From assembly GCF_016862375.1 (NCBI RefSeq), contig NZ_BOMV01000034.1, forward strand, positions 62,001-126,000: a DNA stretch of 64,000 nt, written 5' to 3'. This DNA comes from Paractinoplanes rishiriensis. Lineage in GTDB: Bacteria; Actinomycetota; Actinomycetes; Mycobacteriales; Micromonosporaceae. The notes under the pieces were generated by a model. It was not told where the DNA came from and searched no databases. It saw only the letters and a program-made list of their open reading frames with translations. The translations under genes were made by a program, and so were the position numbers. Positions 16,936 through 24,898 of the stretch are shown here, piece by piece. Each line of letters opens with the position of its first letter. The stretch's first letter is position 1.

Positions 16936-18219
16936 ATGCCATCCGAAGCTGACCTGTTTCGGGCGCTCGACGACGAGCCGCCCACCCCGTCGACCGTGAG
17001 CGTCCAGCGCGCCATCGCCACCGGACGCCGCCACCGGGCGCGCCGCAACGCCGGGTACGCCGGAGCGGCCGCGCTGACCGCGGTCGCCGTCGCCGGCGTC
17101 TCGGTGGCCGGCAACCTGGTGGCCGGGCCGCCGGGTCAGCCCGCCGCCACGGGGCCGACCCCGTCGAAGACCGTGCCGTCGAAGGCTGGGCCGTCCGAGG
17201 CGCCGGCCAAGCCCGCCTACACCATTCCGGGTACCCCCGGCTGGAACGCGCCCCCCGCGTCGCCGCCGTCCCGCTGCACCATCGAGAAGCTGCCGGTGCC
17301 CAGGAACGTGCGGATGGCGCTGATCTCCGGCGCCGACCCCACCGGCCGCTACCTGGTCGGGCGCTCCTACCCGCCGGGCGGCGGCTACCAGGCGGTCATC
17401 TGGGCGGACGGCAAAGGCCGCGAGGTGCCGCTGCCCGGCGACTCGGAGGAGCTGCTCACCGACGCCAACTCGGCCGGTGTCGCGGTCGGCTGGAGCTACA
17501 CCGAGAAGGGCCAGCTCCCGTACGTCTACCGCGACGGCAAGGTCAGCAAGCTGCCCGGCGTGAAGGAGGGCCAGGCGATCGCCATCAACGAGGCCGGCGC
17601 GATCGTGGGGGACAGCGGCGGCCCCGGCGGCGGGCGGGTGCTGGTCTGGCCGTCGCCCACGGCCAAGCCGATCAAGCTGCCGCTGCCGGCGGGCGCGCAG
17701 TCGGCGTCGGCCGGTGACATCGACGAGGACGGCACCGTGGTCGGCATGCTCGACTATGAGACCCCGTACGTGTGGTTCGCCGACGGCACCCACCGCGAAC
17801 TACCGGTGCCGGACATCGACGGCAAGCCGGCCGAGACCGCGAGCGTCATCGGCGTCCGCAACGGCTGGGCCATCGGCACCGCCACCAACGGCATGGGCCG
17901 GAAAGGCGAGGGCGCGGAGGGCGGAAAGATGGTCTCGGTGCGCTGGAACATCCGCACCGGCGAGGTCCAGGAGCTGGCCGGCCGGGTGCGCTCGCTGGAT
18001 GCGGTGAACGCACAGGGGTGGGTGATCGGCACCGGCGCCGAGGGCCATGCGGTGCTGGCGGCCGGTGGTACCACGGTGAAGCTGCCCGCGCTGGCCGCCC
18101 ACCAGCCGGACGGCCTGTCGAACATCGCGAACGCCCTCTCGGACGACGGCCGGACGATTGCCGGCCAGTCCGACGACGCGTCCGGCACGATCCGCGCAGT
18201 CATTTGGCGGTGTCAATGA
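16936..18219 (+). CDS. Membrane-anchored HAF-repeat protein, likely sigma-factor partner
   Basis: A 427-aa protein. The first ~35 residues are cytoplasmic (LFRALDDEPPTPSTVSVQRA), followed by one membrane helix (AGYAGAAALTAVAVAGVSVAGNL), a Pro/Ser-rich stalk and an outer domain of ~330 residues. That domain has repeats such as AIAINEAGAIVGDSGG, AGDIDEDGTVVGM, AVNAQGWVIGTGAEG and ANALSDDGRTIAGQ, the HAF-repeat pattern that likely builds a beta-propeller. Its place after a SigE-type factor and its topology suggest an anti-sigma or sensor protein reading an outside signal, but no zinc anti-sigma motif is seen. AGAGGAG precedes the ATG. Confidence 0.78.
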   Translation: MPSEADLFRALDDEPPTPSTVSVQRAIATGRRHRARRNAGYAGAAALTAVAVAGVSVAGNLVAGPPGQPAATGPTPSKTVPSKAGPSEAPAKPAYTIPGTPGWNAPPASPPSRCTIEKLPVPRNVRMALISGADPTGRYLVGRSYPPGGGYQAVIWADGKGREVPLPGDSEELLTDANSAGVAVGWSYTEKGQLPYVYRDGKVSKLPGVKEGQAIAINEAGAIVGDSGGPGGGRVLVWPSPTAKPIKLPLPAGAQSASAGDIDEDGTVVGMLDYETPYVWFADGTHRELPVPDIDGKPAETASVIGVRNGWAIGTATNGMGRKGEGAEGGKMVSVRWNIRTGEVQELAGRVRSLDAVNAQGWVIGTGAEGHAVLAAGGTTVKLPALAAHQPDGLSNIANALSDDGRTIAGQSDDASGTIRAVIWRCQ

Positions 18220-18286
18220 TTGAAACCCGTTTTCCCGGTAACAGGTAGCTGTAACGGAATTCAGAGACCGTTTTTGAACACGCCGA

Positions 18287-18318
18287 TAGCGCCGGCCGGA
18301 CTTTCCCGGCCGGCGCTA
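18287..18318. terminator. Terminator hairpin between convergent genes
   Basis: A perfect 13-bp stem (TAGCGCCGGCCGG and its complement) with a 6-nt loop, between the HAF-repeat gene and the leftward DUF4360 gene. Probably works in both directions. Confidence 0.87.
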
Positions 18319-18323
18319 GTGCG

Positions 18324-18342
18324 CCGGTAAGAGTCTTACCGG
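18324..18342. terminator. Second short hairpin after the first
   Basis: CCGGTAAG and CTTACCGG form an 8-bp stem with a 3-nt loop, 5 bp beyond the stronger hairpin and 30 bp past the DUF4360 stop. It likely backs up termination. Confidence 0.6.
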
Positions 18343-18372
18343 GTTACGTGGACGTGCTCCCTACTTCGTGGT

Positions 18373-19038
18373 TCAGCTGCTCGGGCAGGTCGCCCACTGG
18401 AAGTGGTAGACCGTGTTGATGGCACCGTCGGTCGAGTCCATCGAGATGAAGGACGTCGTCTTCTTGGGGTCCGAGGTACCGGCCGAGACGCGCAGCTCGG
18501 TGTTGATGTTCAGGTTGCGCAGCGCACCACACGGGTGCCAGACCATGGCGGCGATCGGAACCTCGTCCGAGGTCTGCCAGTCGTCGGCCAGCGGGCCGGC
18601 GAACGGGTGGCTCGTGTACGCCGTTTGCGACGAACCCTGGAAGTAGTAGTTCGCCCGCTGCACGGCGCTGGCGCCGTTCTCGATCGAGGCGAAGCCGCGG
18701 TAGTCCACCTTGCTGATCGCGTAGGTGAAGCCCTGCGGCACGTGTACAACCAGGTTGAGCTGGCAGTTCTTGCGGAAATCGGTGGTGGTGGCCCCGACGC
18801 CGACCTGCGCGATGTAGTTCGAGTAGGTGACGGTGAAGGCCTCGTTGTCGGGCGACATCGCGACCGCTGCGGTCCCGACCGGGCAGCCGGAGCCGTTGAC
18901 CGTCACCACGTCGATGACGATGCGGTCCTGCGGCGGCGGCACCGGTAGAACGATGCCGATCGCCTTGGCCGGGCTGGCGAACAATGTGGTCGCCAGGACG
19001 ACCAGCATTGCGCAGCCCAGGTACATAGCCTTGCGCAT
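18373..19038 (-). CDS. Secreted DUF4360 protein (paralogue A)
   Basis: A 221-aa secreted protein with a signal peptide (MRKAMYLGCAMLVVLATTLFASPAKA). The mature part shows the DUF4360 pattern: VTVNGSGCPVGTAAVAMSPDN near the start, DFRKNCQLNLVVHVPQGFTYA in the middle, CGALRNLNINTELRV and a final FQWATC. Four cysteines are placed to form two disulfides. DUF4360 proteins are small secreted proteins of unknown function found in fungi and actinobacteria. GGAG precedes the ATG, and a good promoter lies 49-77 nt upstream. It is divergent from a close paralogue; the two share most conserved motifs. Confidence 0.87.
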   Translation of the reverse strand: MRKAMYLGCAMLVVLATTLFASPAKAIGIVLPVPPPQDRIVIDVVTVNGSGCPVGTAAVAMSPDNEAFTVTYSNYIAQVGVGATTTDFRKNCQLNLVVHVPQGFTYAISKVDYRGFASIENGASAVQRANYYFQGSSQTAYTSHPFAGPLADDWQTSDEVPIAAMVWHPCGALRNLNINTELRVSAGTSDPKKTTSFISMDSTDGAINTVYHFQWATCPSS

Positions 19039-19396
19039 TTGGACTCCTTCCAAAAAAGACCTGCGGCAAGCCTCCGCGATGTCGCCATGCTATTTAGACA
19101 ATCGATGGCCGTCAATGTATGATGTTGGACTCCACCGATCATTAGATCGGGCAGCCCCCCAGAATGGCAGCGACCGGCACGAGCAGGCAAGAATCCGATC
19201 AGGCTAGACCGCCCGGGCGGTCGTCGTCGACTGAACGGCGGTTTAAAAGATCTTCATCGCGGGTTGCCGCGGTCCGGGTTTTCGGCGCCGGTCGCGAAGG
19301 GTCCTTGTTGTAGGCCCCGGGCGCGGCTAGCATCCTCGCAAGACATTAATGTCGATCAATACGTCTGCTGTTTAGACCGCCCAGGAAGGATCCCCC
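19039..19396. other. 358-bp divergent intergenic region between DUF4360 paralogues
   Basis: Holds no gene. It has a leftward promoter (19087-19115). AT-rich blocks near each gene (TATTTAGACAATCGAT at 19091-19106 and TGTCGATCAATACG to TGTTTAGACC at 19348-19380) share words TCGAT and TTTAGA, possibly a common operator. Confidence 0.5.
19087..19115 (-). promoter_or_regulatory. Promoter of the leftward DUF4360 gene
   Basis: On the minus strand TTGACG and TAGCAT are spaced by 17 bp, a near-consensus primary sigma-factor promoter, with the -10 element 48 nt before the ATG at 19038. Confidence 0.6.
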
Positions 19397-20059
19397 ATGA
19401 CCTTCAGGCTGACCGGCGCGAGGTGGGCCGCACTCGTGTCCGCGGTGGCTCTCTCCACCACGCTTATCCCGAGCGCTGCGCTCGGGGCCGGCGCTGCCGA
19501 GGATCTGTCCGCACCCCCGAGCGGGCGCATCACGCTCGATGTGCAGACGGTGAACGGTTCCGGCTGCCCAGCCGGCACGGCATCGGTAAGTATGCTCCCC
19601 GACAACACCGGCTTCAAGATCAACTACTCCAATTTCCGGGCTGAGGACGGTGGGACTGCCGACCCCACCGCTTTCCGCAAGAACTGCCAGGTGAACCTCA
19701 ACGTGCACATCCCGCAGGGCTTCACCTTCGCGGTCGCACGGGCGGATCACTGGGGTCGCCTGCATCTGGAGGCCGGTGCGACCGCGTTGGAACGGTCGAA
19801 CTACTACTACCAGGGTTCGGCCGAGAACAACTTCGTCGACCATGCGTTCACCGGGCCGCTGTCCGGCACCTGGCGGGCGACCGACATCACGCCGGTCGCC
19901 GAGTTGGTGTACTCGCCCTGTGGCGAGACCCGCAACCTGAACATCAACAGTGAGTTGCGGGTGAACTCCGGCACCTCGACCGGTCGGAACTACATCTCGA
20001 TGCGTGCCTCCGACGGTGAGGTCTACACGCTCGTGCAGTTCCAGTGGAAGCAGTGCTGA
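19397..20059 (+). CDS. Secreted DUF4360 protein (paralogue B)
   Basis: A 220-aa secreted protein with signal peptide (GARWAALVSAVALSTTLIPSAALG). It repeats the landmarks of its divergent neighbour: VQTVNGSGCPAGTASVSMLPDN, FRKNCQVNLNVHIPQGFTFA, SNYYYQGS, CGETRNLNINSELRV and FQWKQC. The four cysteines are conserved between the copies. AGGAAGGA lies before the ATG, and a strong hairpin terminator follows 18 bp after the stop. Function unknown; duplication and divergent arrangement suggest co-regulated, perhaps alternately expressed, extracellular proteins. Confidence 0.88.
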   Translation: MTFRLTGARWAALVSAVALSTTLIPSAALGAGAAEDLSAPPSGRITLDVQTVNGSGCPAGTASVSMLPDNTGFKINYSNFRAEDGGTADPTAFRKNCQVNLNVHIPQGFTFAVARADHWGRLHLEAGATALERSNYYYQGSAENNFVDHAFTGPLSGTWRATDITPVAELVYSPCGETRNLNINSELRVNSGTSTGRNYISMRASDGEVYTLVQFQWKQC

Positions 20060-20076
20060 TCGCACTTCCTTCACAC

Positions 20077-20110
20077 CGCGAAGGCTCCGTCGACCGACGG
20101 AGCCTTCGCG
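20077..20110 (+). terminator. Strong terminator hairpin
   Basis: CGCGAAGGCTCCGTCG and its complement form an almost uninterrupted 14-16-bp stem, followed by ATTTTCC. It ends the rightward DUF4360 transcript. Confidence 0.92.
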
Positions 20111-20559
20111 ATTTTCCGGGACCGGAACTGGGCTGGTTCGCCGCCGCCGGAGAGTGACCAGGCTCGACGATCCGTGCAGGTTACGACGCGTACGGTAATT
20201 ACGTCAAGCTGAGAAATAAATTCTACCTGGCCGACGTCTGGGGCATTGACCTCGGTCTCTGGTCGTATCTACCGTGAGCGGCGGGTGCACGCCCGCATGC
20301 CTCACTCATCGTTGCCGCGCAGGGGAGTACCAGCGCGACAGGGCATCGATAGACGTAGATATGCATGCCAATGGAGCTTTACCGCGGCGACGCTGCGCGG
20401 ACCCACTGTGCGGTCCTGGCGCGGTGACGCACGGGTGCGGTGGCCGGCGGGCTGGCCGGTCACCGCACCCGCCGTACCTCGATGGCGAATTTCGGTGATC
20501 GGGGCCACCTGCGGAGCATCTACACATTGGTGACCGTCACTACCAGGTAGGGGAGACTC
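20111..20559. other. 449-bp intergenic region before the pectinase genes
   Basis: No convincing gene. It contains an AT-rich block (GAGAAATAAATTC near 20211) that could be promoter sequence and a long inverted repeat at 20433-20470. The pectate lyase leader could therefore be long and structured. Confidence 0.45.
20433..20470. repeat. Long inverted repeat in pectate lyase upstream region
   Basis: GGGTGCGGTG and CACCGCACCC are perfect 10-bp arms; the stem continues with a G-U pair and CCGGC/GCCGG, 16 bp in all, around a 6-nt loop. It lies 90 bp before the pectate lyase ATG with no gene ending upstream, so it could be an attenuator, a terminator of a short transcript or an mRNA stabiliser. Confidence 0.65.
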
Positions 20560-22380
20560 ATGCGATCGCGAATAGCTGCCGCCGTGGCCGTGGCCGCGGC
20601 CGTGCCGATCGGGGTGATCGCGGTGATGACCACGTCGTCGCTGGCCGCCACCGCGCCCGTCGCCGGCGGGGTGTACACCGTGGTTCCCGGCGCCAGCGGC
20701 AAGTGCATCGAGGTGGCCGGCGGGTCGGCCGCCGACGCCGCCCTGCTGGTCCAGCTGGCCTGCAGCGCCGGCGCCACCAAGCAGCAGTGGCAGGTGGTGG
20801 CCCGCGCCGGCGGACAGTTCAACCTGGTCAACGGCAGCAGCGGCCGGTGCGTCGACGTGCCCGGCTCGGCGGTCACCTCGAACCTCCAGCTGCAGCAGTA
20901 CGGCTGCGGCGACGGCACCAAGACCAACCAGCTCTGGACCTTCACCGGGTCCACCGCGGCGTCCGGCAAATACCTGATCCGGAACGTGGCGACCGGGCTG
21001 TGCGTGAGCACCCGGGACGGCTCGACCGCGGGCAACAACCCGATCGTCCAGGAGACCTGCTCCGACATCGCCCGGATGCAGCAGTCCTTCAACTACGTGT
21101 CCGGGGCGACGACGAGCCCGACCACACCGCCGACGACCGGCCCGACTACTCCGGCCCCGACGACGCCGGCCCCGACCGGTCCGGTGCTCGCCTTCCCCGG
21201 CGCGGTGGGCTTCGGCGCGGCGGCCACCGGCGGCCGGGGCGGCTCGATCTACCACGTGACCAACCTGAACGACTCCGGCGCGGGCTCGTTCCGGGATGCG
21301 GTCAGCCAGCCCAACCGGATCGTGGTCTTCGACGTCGGCGGCTACATCCGGCTCACCTCGACCGTGCTGGTGAAGAGCAACATCACGATCGCCGGGCAGA
21401 CCGCACCGGGCGGCGGCACCGGCGTGATGGGCGGCGAGGTCTCGTTCAACAGCGCCAAGAACGTGATCGTCCGCAACTTCCGGTTCCGCCAGGGCGACCT
21501 CGACCCGGTGCACGACAACAACGCCATGAACTGGCTGGACGCCAGCAACATGATCTTCGACCACGTGTCGATCGAGTTCGGCCGGTGGAACAACATCGGC
21601 GCCGTCCGGGCCTCGAACATCACGTTCCAGTACTCGATCAACGCGAACCCGATCGGCCAGCAGTTCGGCGCGCACACCGAGACCGGGCCGTACACCTGGT
21701 GGCGCAACCTCTGGGCCAACTCGCACGGCCGCAACCCGCTGGCCAAGGGCAACACCCAGTTCATCAACAACGTGGTCTACAACTACCAGGCCGGCTACAC
21801 CGCCGGTAACTCGAGCGGCCACTTCCTGCACGACGTGGTGAGCAACTACTTCATCACCGGGCCGCGCACGACCAGCGCGTCGAACTACTACTACCAGATG
21901 GGCAACCAGACGGTTTTCAACCGCGACAACCTCTGGGACAGCAACCGGGACGGCTCGCTGAACGGCGTCGCCGGCGCGGTCCGGGCCGGTGCCACCGAGA
22001 TGGCCTCGCCCTGGTCGGCCACCACCACCTCGATCCCCACGCTGGCCGCCACGGCCGGCTACAACGAGGTGATGGCGAAGGCCGGCGCGCTGCCCCGGGA
22101 CGGGGTCGACAACGTCGTTCTGGCCGACATCCGCTCGCTCGGCACGACCGGCAACTTGTGGGCCTCGCAGACCGCCACCGGCCTGGGCAACAGCGGTTAC
22201 GGCACGCTCGCGAGCGGCACCGCCCCGGCCGACACCGACCGGGACGGCATGCCCAACGCCTGGGAGACGAAGTACGGGCTGAACCCGTCGGCCAACGACG
22301 CCGGCGGCGACTTCGACGGCTCCGGCTACACCAACATCGAGAAGTACGTCAACGGCCTGATGGACGGCCGGTACCCGTAA
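20560..22380 (+). CDS. Secreted pectate lyase (PL1-like) with ricin-type lectin domain
   Basis: A 606-aa secreted enzyme. A signal peptide is followed by a ricin-B beta-trefoil (about residues 35-180; GKCIEVAGG, GRCVDVPGS, QLQQYGCGDGT, TGLCVSTRDGS), a Thr/Pro linker, and a right-handed beta-helix domain that starts FPGAVGFGAAATGGRGG and contains VTNLNDSGAGSFRDAV and IAGQTAP, typical of PL1 pectate lyases. GRNPLAKGNTQFINNVVYNY marks the active-site face. A C-terminal calcium-type segment DTDRDGMPNAWE ends the protein. It cleaves polygalacturonan by beta-elimination. GGGGAG precedes the ATG. It is followed by a rhamnogalacturonan lyase gene with the same lectin module. Confidence 0.9.
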   Translation: MRSRIAAAVAVAAAVPIGVIAVMTTSSLAATAPVAGGVYTVVPGASGKCIEVAGGSAADAALLVQLACSAGATKQQWQVVARAGGQFNLVNGSSGRCVDVPGSAVTSNLQLQQYGCGDGTKTNQLWTFTGSTAASGKYLIRNVATGLCVSTRDGSTAGNNPIVQETCSDIARMQQSFNYVSGATTSPTTPPTTGPTTPAPTTPAPTGPVLAFPGAVGFGAAATGGRGGSIYHVTNLNDSGAGSFRDAVSQPNRIVVFDVGGYIRLTSTVLVKSNITIAGQTAPGGGTGVMGGEVSFNSAKNVIVRNFRFRQGDLDPVHDNNAMNWLDASNMIFDHVSIEFGRWNNIGAVRASNITFQYSINANPIGQQFGAHTETGPYTWWRNLWANSHGRNPLAKGNTQFINNVVYNYQAGYTAGNSSGHFLHDVVSNYFITGPRTTSASNYYYQMGNQTVFNRDNLWDSNRDGSLNGVAGAVRAGATEMASPWSATTTSIPTLAATAGYNEVMAKAGALPRDGVDNVVLADIRSLGTTGNLWASQTATGLGNSGYGTLASGTAPADTDRDGMPNAWETKYGLNPSANDAGGDFDGSGYTNIEKYVNGLMDGRYP

Positions 22381-22419
22381 TTTCTGTTGTCGCCCGGCTC
22401 CGGCGACATCTACCGCAGT

Positions 22420-22454
22420 GCGGCCCTCCGTCCGTTCCCCACCCGGAGGGCCGC
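22420..22454 (+). terminator. Intercistronic hairpin between the two lyase genes
   Basis: GCGGCCCTCCG and its perfect complement form an 11-bp stem around a 13-nt loop, 39 bp past the pectate lyase stop and 34 bp before the next ATG. It is a terminator or a partial one that lowers downstream expression. Confidence 0.7.
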
Positions 22455-22488
22455 GCTGTCGGACGTCCTCCCCCTTGAAAGGAACGTC

Positions 22489-24882
22489 ATGCTCAGAGAT
22501 CTGCCCAGGCGGCGCCGCCGCGGGGTGATCGCGGCCGGCGCCGCCATCGTCGCCGTGCCGATCGGGTTCGTAGCAGTCTCGATGCTGCCCGCTTCGGCCG
22601 CGGTCGCTCCGGTCGCCAACGGCATCTACACGCTGGTCCCCGGGGCCAGCGGCAAGTGCGTCAACGTCACCGGTGCGTCGGTCGACAATTCGGCGCTGCT
22701 CGTCCAGGCCGCCTGCGCGGCCGGCACCACCAGCCAGCAGTGGAAGGCCGTGGGCGGTGCCAGCGGCCAGTTCAACCTGGCCAACGTCAACAGCACCCGG
22801 TGCATCGACGTGCCCAGCTCGTCCACCACCTCGGGCACCCAGCTGCAGCAGTACGGCTGCGGCGACGGCACCAAGACCAACCAGCTGTGGACGTTCACCG
22901 CCTCCACCGTGGCCGCCGGCAAATACCTGGTCAAGAGCGTGGCGACCGGCCTGTGCCTGAGCACCAGGGACGGCTCCACGGCCGGCAACAACCCGATCGT
23001 GCAGGAGACCTGCTCCGACATCTCCCGGATGCAGATCGCGTTCAACTACGTCTCCGGCCCGACCACGGGGCCCACCACCGGCCCGACGACGCCGCCGACC
23101 ACCGGCCCGACCACCCCGCCGCCGTCGGGCAGCGGCAAGCAGGTCGAGGATCTCGACCGCGGCGTGGTCAGCGTCCGGTCCGGCAGCGCGAACCTGGTTT
23201 CCTGGCGGCTGCTCGGCACCGAGCCCGCGTCCACCGGCTTCAACGTGTACCGGGCCGGCACCAAGGTGAACTCCAGCCCGATCACCAACTCGACGAACTA
23301 CCTCGACTCCGGGGCGGCGGCCGGGGTGTCCTACACCGTGCGCGCCGTGGGCGCCGACGGCACCGAGGGCGCGGACTCGCCGGCCTCGCTGTCGTTCGCG
23401 AACGGCTACTTCGACGTGCGGATGCAGATCCCGCCGGGCGGCACGACGCCGTCGGGCGAGGCGTACACCTACTCGGCGAACGACGCGTCGGTGGGTGACC
23501 TGGACGGCGACGGCCAGTACGAGATCATCGTGAAGTGGGACCCGTCCAACGCCAAGGACAACTCGCAGTCCGGCTACACGGGCAAGGTGTTCGTCGACGC
23601 ATACAAGCTCAACGGCACCCGGCTGTGGCGCATCGACCTGGGCATCAACATCCGGGCGGGCGCGCACTACACCCAGTTCCAGGTGTACGACTACGACGGC
23701 GACGGCAAGGCCGAGGTCGCCATGAAGACCGCTGACGGCACCCGCTCCGGCACCGGCGTGGTCATCGGCAGCTCGTCCGCCGACCACCGCAACTCCGGCG
23801 GCTACGTGTTGTCCGGGCCGGAGTTCCTGACCATGTTCAACGGCCAGACCGGCGCCGCGATGTCGACGGTCAACTACAACCCCGGCCGTGGCACCGTGTC
23901 GTCCTGGGGCGACTCCTACGGCAACCGGGTCGACCGGTTCCTGGCCGGCACCGCCTACCTGGACGGAACCCGGCCGAGTCTGATCATGGCGCGGGGTTAC
24001 TACACCCGGGCGACGATCGCGGCCTGGGACTTCCGCAACGGCTCGCTGACCCAGCGCTGGTTCTACGACTCCGGCAACAGCAACGTCGGCGCCTACGGCC
24101 AGGGCAACCACCAGCTGTCGATCGCCGACGCGGACGGCGACGGCAAGGACGAGGTCATGTACGGCGCGGCGGCGATCAACGACAACGGGTCGCTGATGTG
24201 GCGCTCGGGCCTGGGCCACGGCGACGCCCTGCACGTGGGCGACCTGAACCCGGCCCGCGCGGGCCTGGAGGTCTACCGGCCGTCGGAGAGCACTTCGCAG
24301 CCGACCGACGCGATGCTCGACGCCCGCACGGGCGCGGTCATCTGGTCGCACCCGTCCTGCGGCTGCGACAACGGCCGGGCCGTGGCCGGCGACGTCTACG
24401 CCGGCAGCGCCGGCGCGGAGTCCTGGTCGTCCTCGGTGGCCAACCTGACCAGCGCCACCGGCGGCGCGCTGGGCCGCAAGCCGTCCTCGTCGAACTTCCT
24501 GATCTGGTGGGACGGCGACCCGGTGCGTGAGCTGCTCGACCAGACGCGGATCGACAAGTACGGCACCAGCGCCGACACCCGGCTGCTCACCGCGTCCGGG
24601 GTGGCGTCGAACAACGGCACCAAGGCCACCCCGGCGCTGTCCGGCGACATCCTCGGCGACTGGCGTGAGGAGGTGATCTGGCGGACCACCGACTCGTCGG
24701 CGCTGCGAATCTACGCCACTCCGACGCAGACCGACCGCCGGATACACACCCTGGCGCACGACCCGCAGTACCGGGTCGCGCTCGCCTGGCAGAACACCGC
24801 CTACAACCAGCCGCCGCACCCGAGTTTCTTCCTGGGTAACGGCATGGCCAACCCGCCGCAGCCGAACGTCTACGTGCGCTGA
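22489..24882 (+). CDS. Secreted rhamnogalacturonan lyase (PL11) with ricin-type lectin domain
   Basis: A 797-aa secreted enzyme. After a signal peptide (with a basic RRRRR stretch) comes a ricin-B lectin module almost identical to that of the upstream pectate lyase, a Thr/Pro linker, then a PL11 domain beginning VEDLDRGVVSVRSGSANLVSWRLLG. Calcium-binding DxDxDG repeats (DLDGDGQYEI, DYDGDGKAEV, DADGDGKDEV) and GHGDALHVGDL are typical of the eight-bladed propeller of PL11 enzymes such as B. subtilis YesW/YesX. It cleaves the rhamnose-galacturonate backbone of RG-I. The ATG at 22489 follows AAAGGA. With the pectate lyase it forms a pectin-attack pair. Confidence 0.93.
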   Translation: MLRDLPRRRRRGVIAAGAAIVAVPIGFVAVSMLPASAAVAPVANGIYTLVPGASGKCVNVTGASVDNSALLVQAACAAGTTSQQWKAVGGASGQFNLANVNSTRCIDVPSSSTTSGTQLQQYGCGDGTKTNQLWTFTASTVAAGKYLVKSVATGLCLSTRDGSTAGNNPIVQETCSDISRMQIAFNYVSGPTTGPTTGPTTPPTTGPTTPPPSGSGKQVEDLDRGVVSVRSGSANLVSWRLLGTEPASTGFNVYRAGTKVNSSPITNSTNYLDSGAAAGVSYTVRAVGADGTEGADSPASLSFANGYFDVRMQIPPGGTTPSGEAYTYSANDASVGDLDGDGQYEIIVKWDPSNAKDNSQSGYTGKVFVDAYKLNGTRLWRIDLGINIRAGAHYTQFQVYDYDGDGKAEVAMKTADGTRSGTGVVIGSSSADHRNSGGYVLSGPEFLTMFNGQTGAAMSTVNYNPGRGTVSSWGDSYGNRVDRFLAGTAYLDGTRPSLIMARGYYTRATIAAWDFRNGSLTQRWFYDSGNSNVGAYGQGNHQLSIADADGDGKDEVMYGAAAINDNGSLMWRSGLGHGDALHVGDLNPARAGLEVYRPSESTSQPTDAMLDARTGAVIWSHPSCGCDNGRAVAGDVYAGSAGAESWSSSVANLTSATGGALGRKPSSSNFLIWWDGDPVRELLDQTRIDKYGTSADTRLLTASGVASNNGTKATPALSGDILGDWREEVIWRTTDSSALRIYATPTQTDRRIHTLAHDPQYRVALAWQNTAYNQPPHPSFFLGNGMANPPQPNVYVR

Positions 24883-24898
24883 GGTAAACGCCGTTCAG

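Noticed and set aside
20246..20533. 95-codon frame in the pectinase upstream region
   Set aside because: No ribosome site or family pattern, and it runs through the long inverted repeat.
20302..24819. A 1505-codon open frame on the minus strand opposite the two lyase genes
   Set aside because: It is the mirror of GC-rich coding sequence; it has low-complexity Val/Gly/Arg content and no domain, while the plus-strand genes show clear families.
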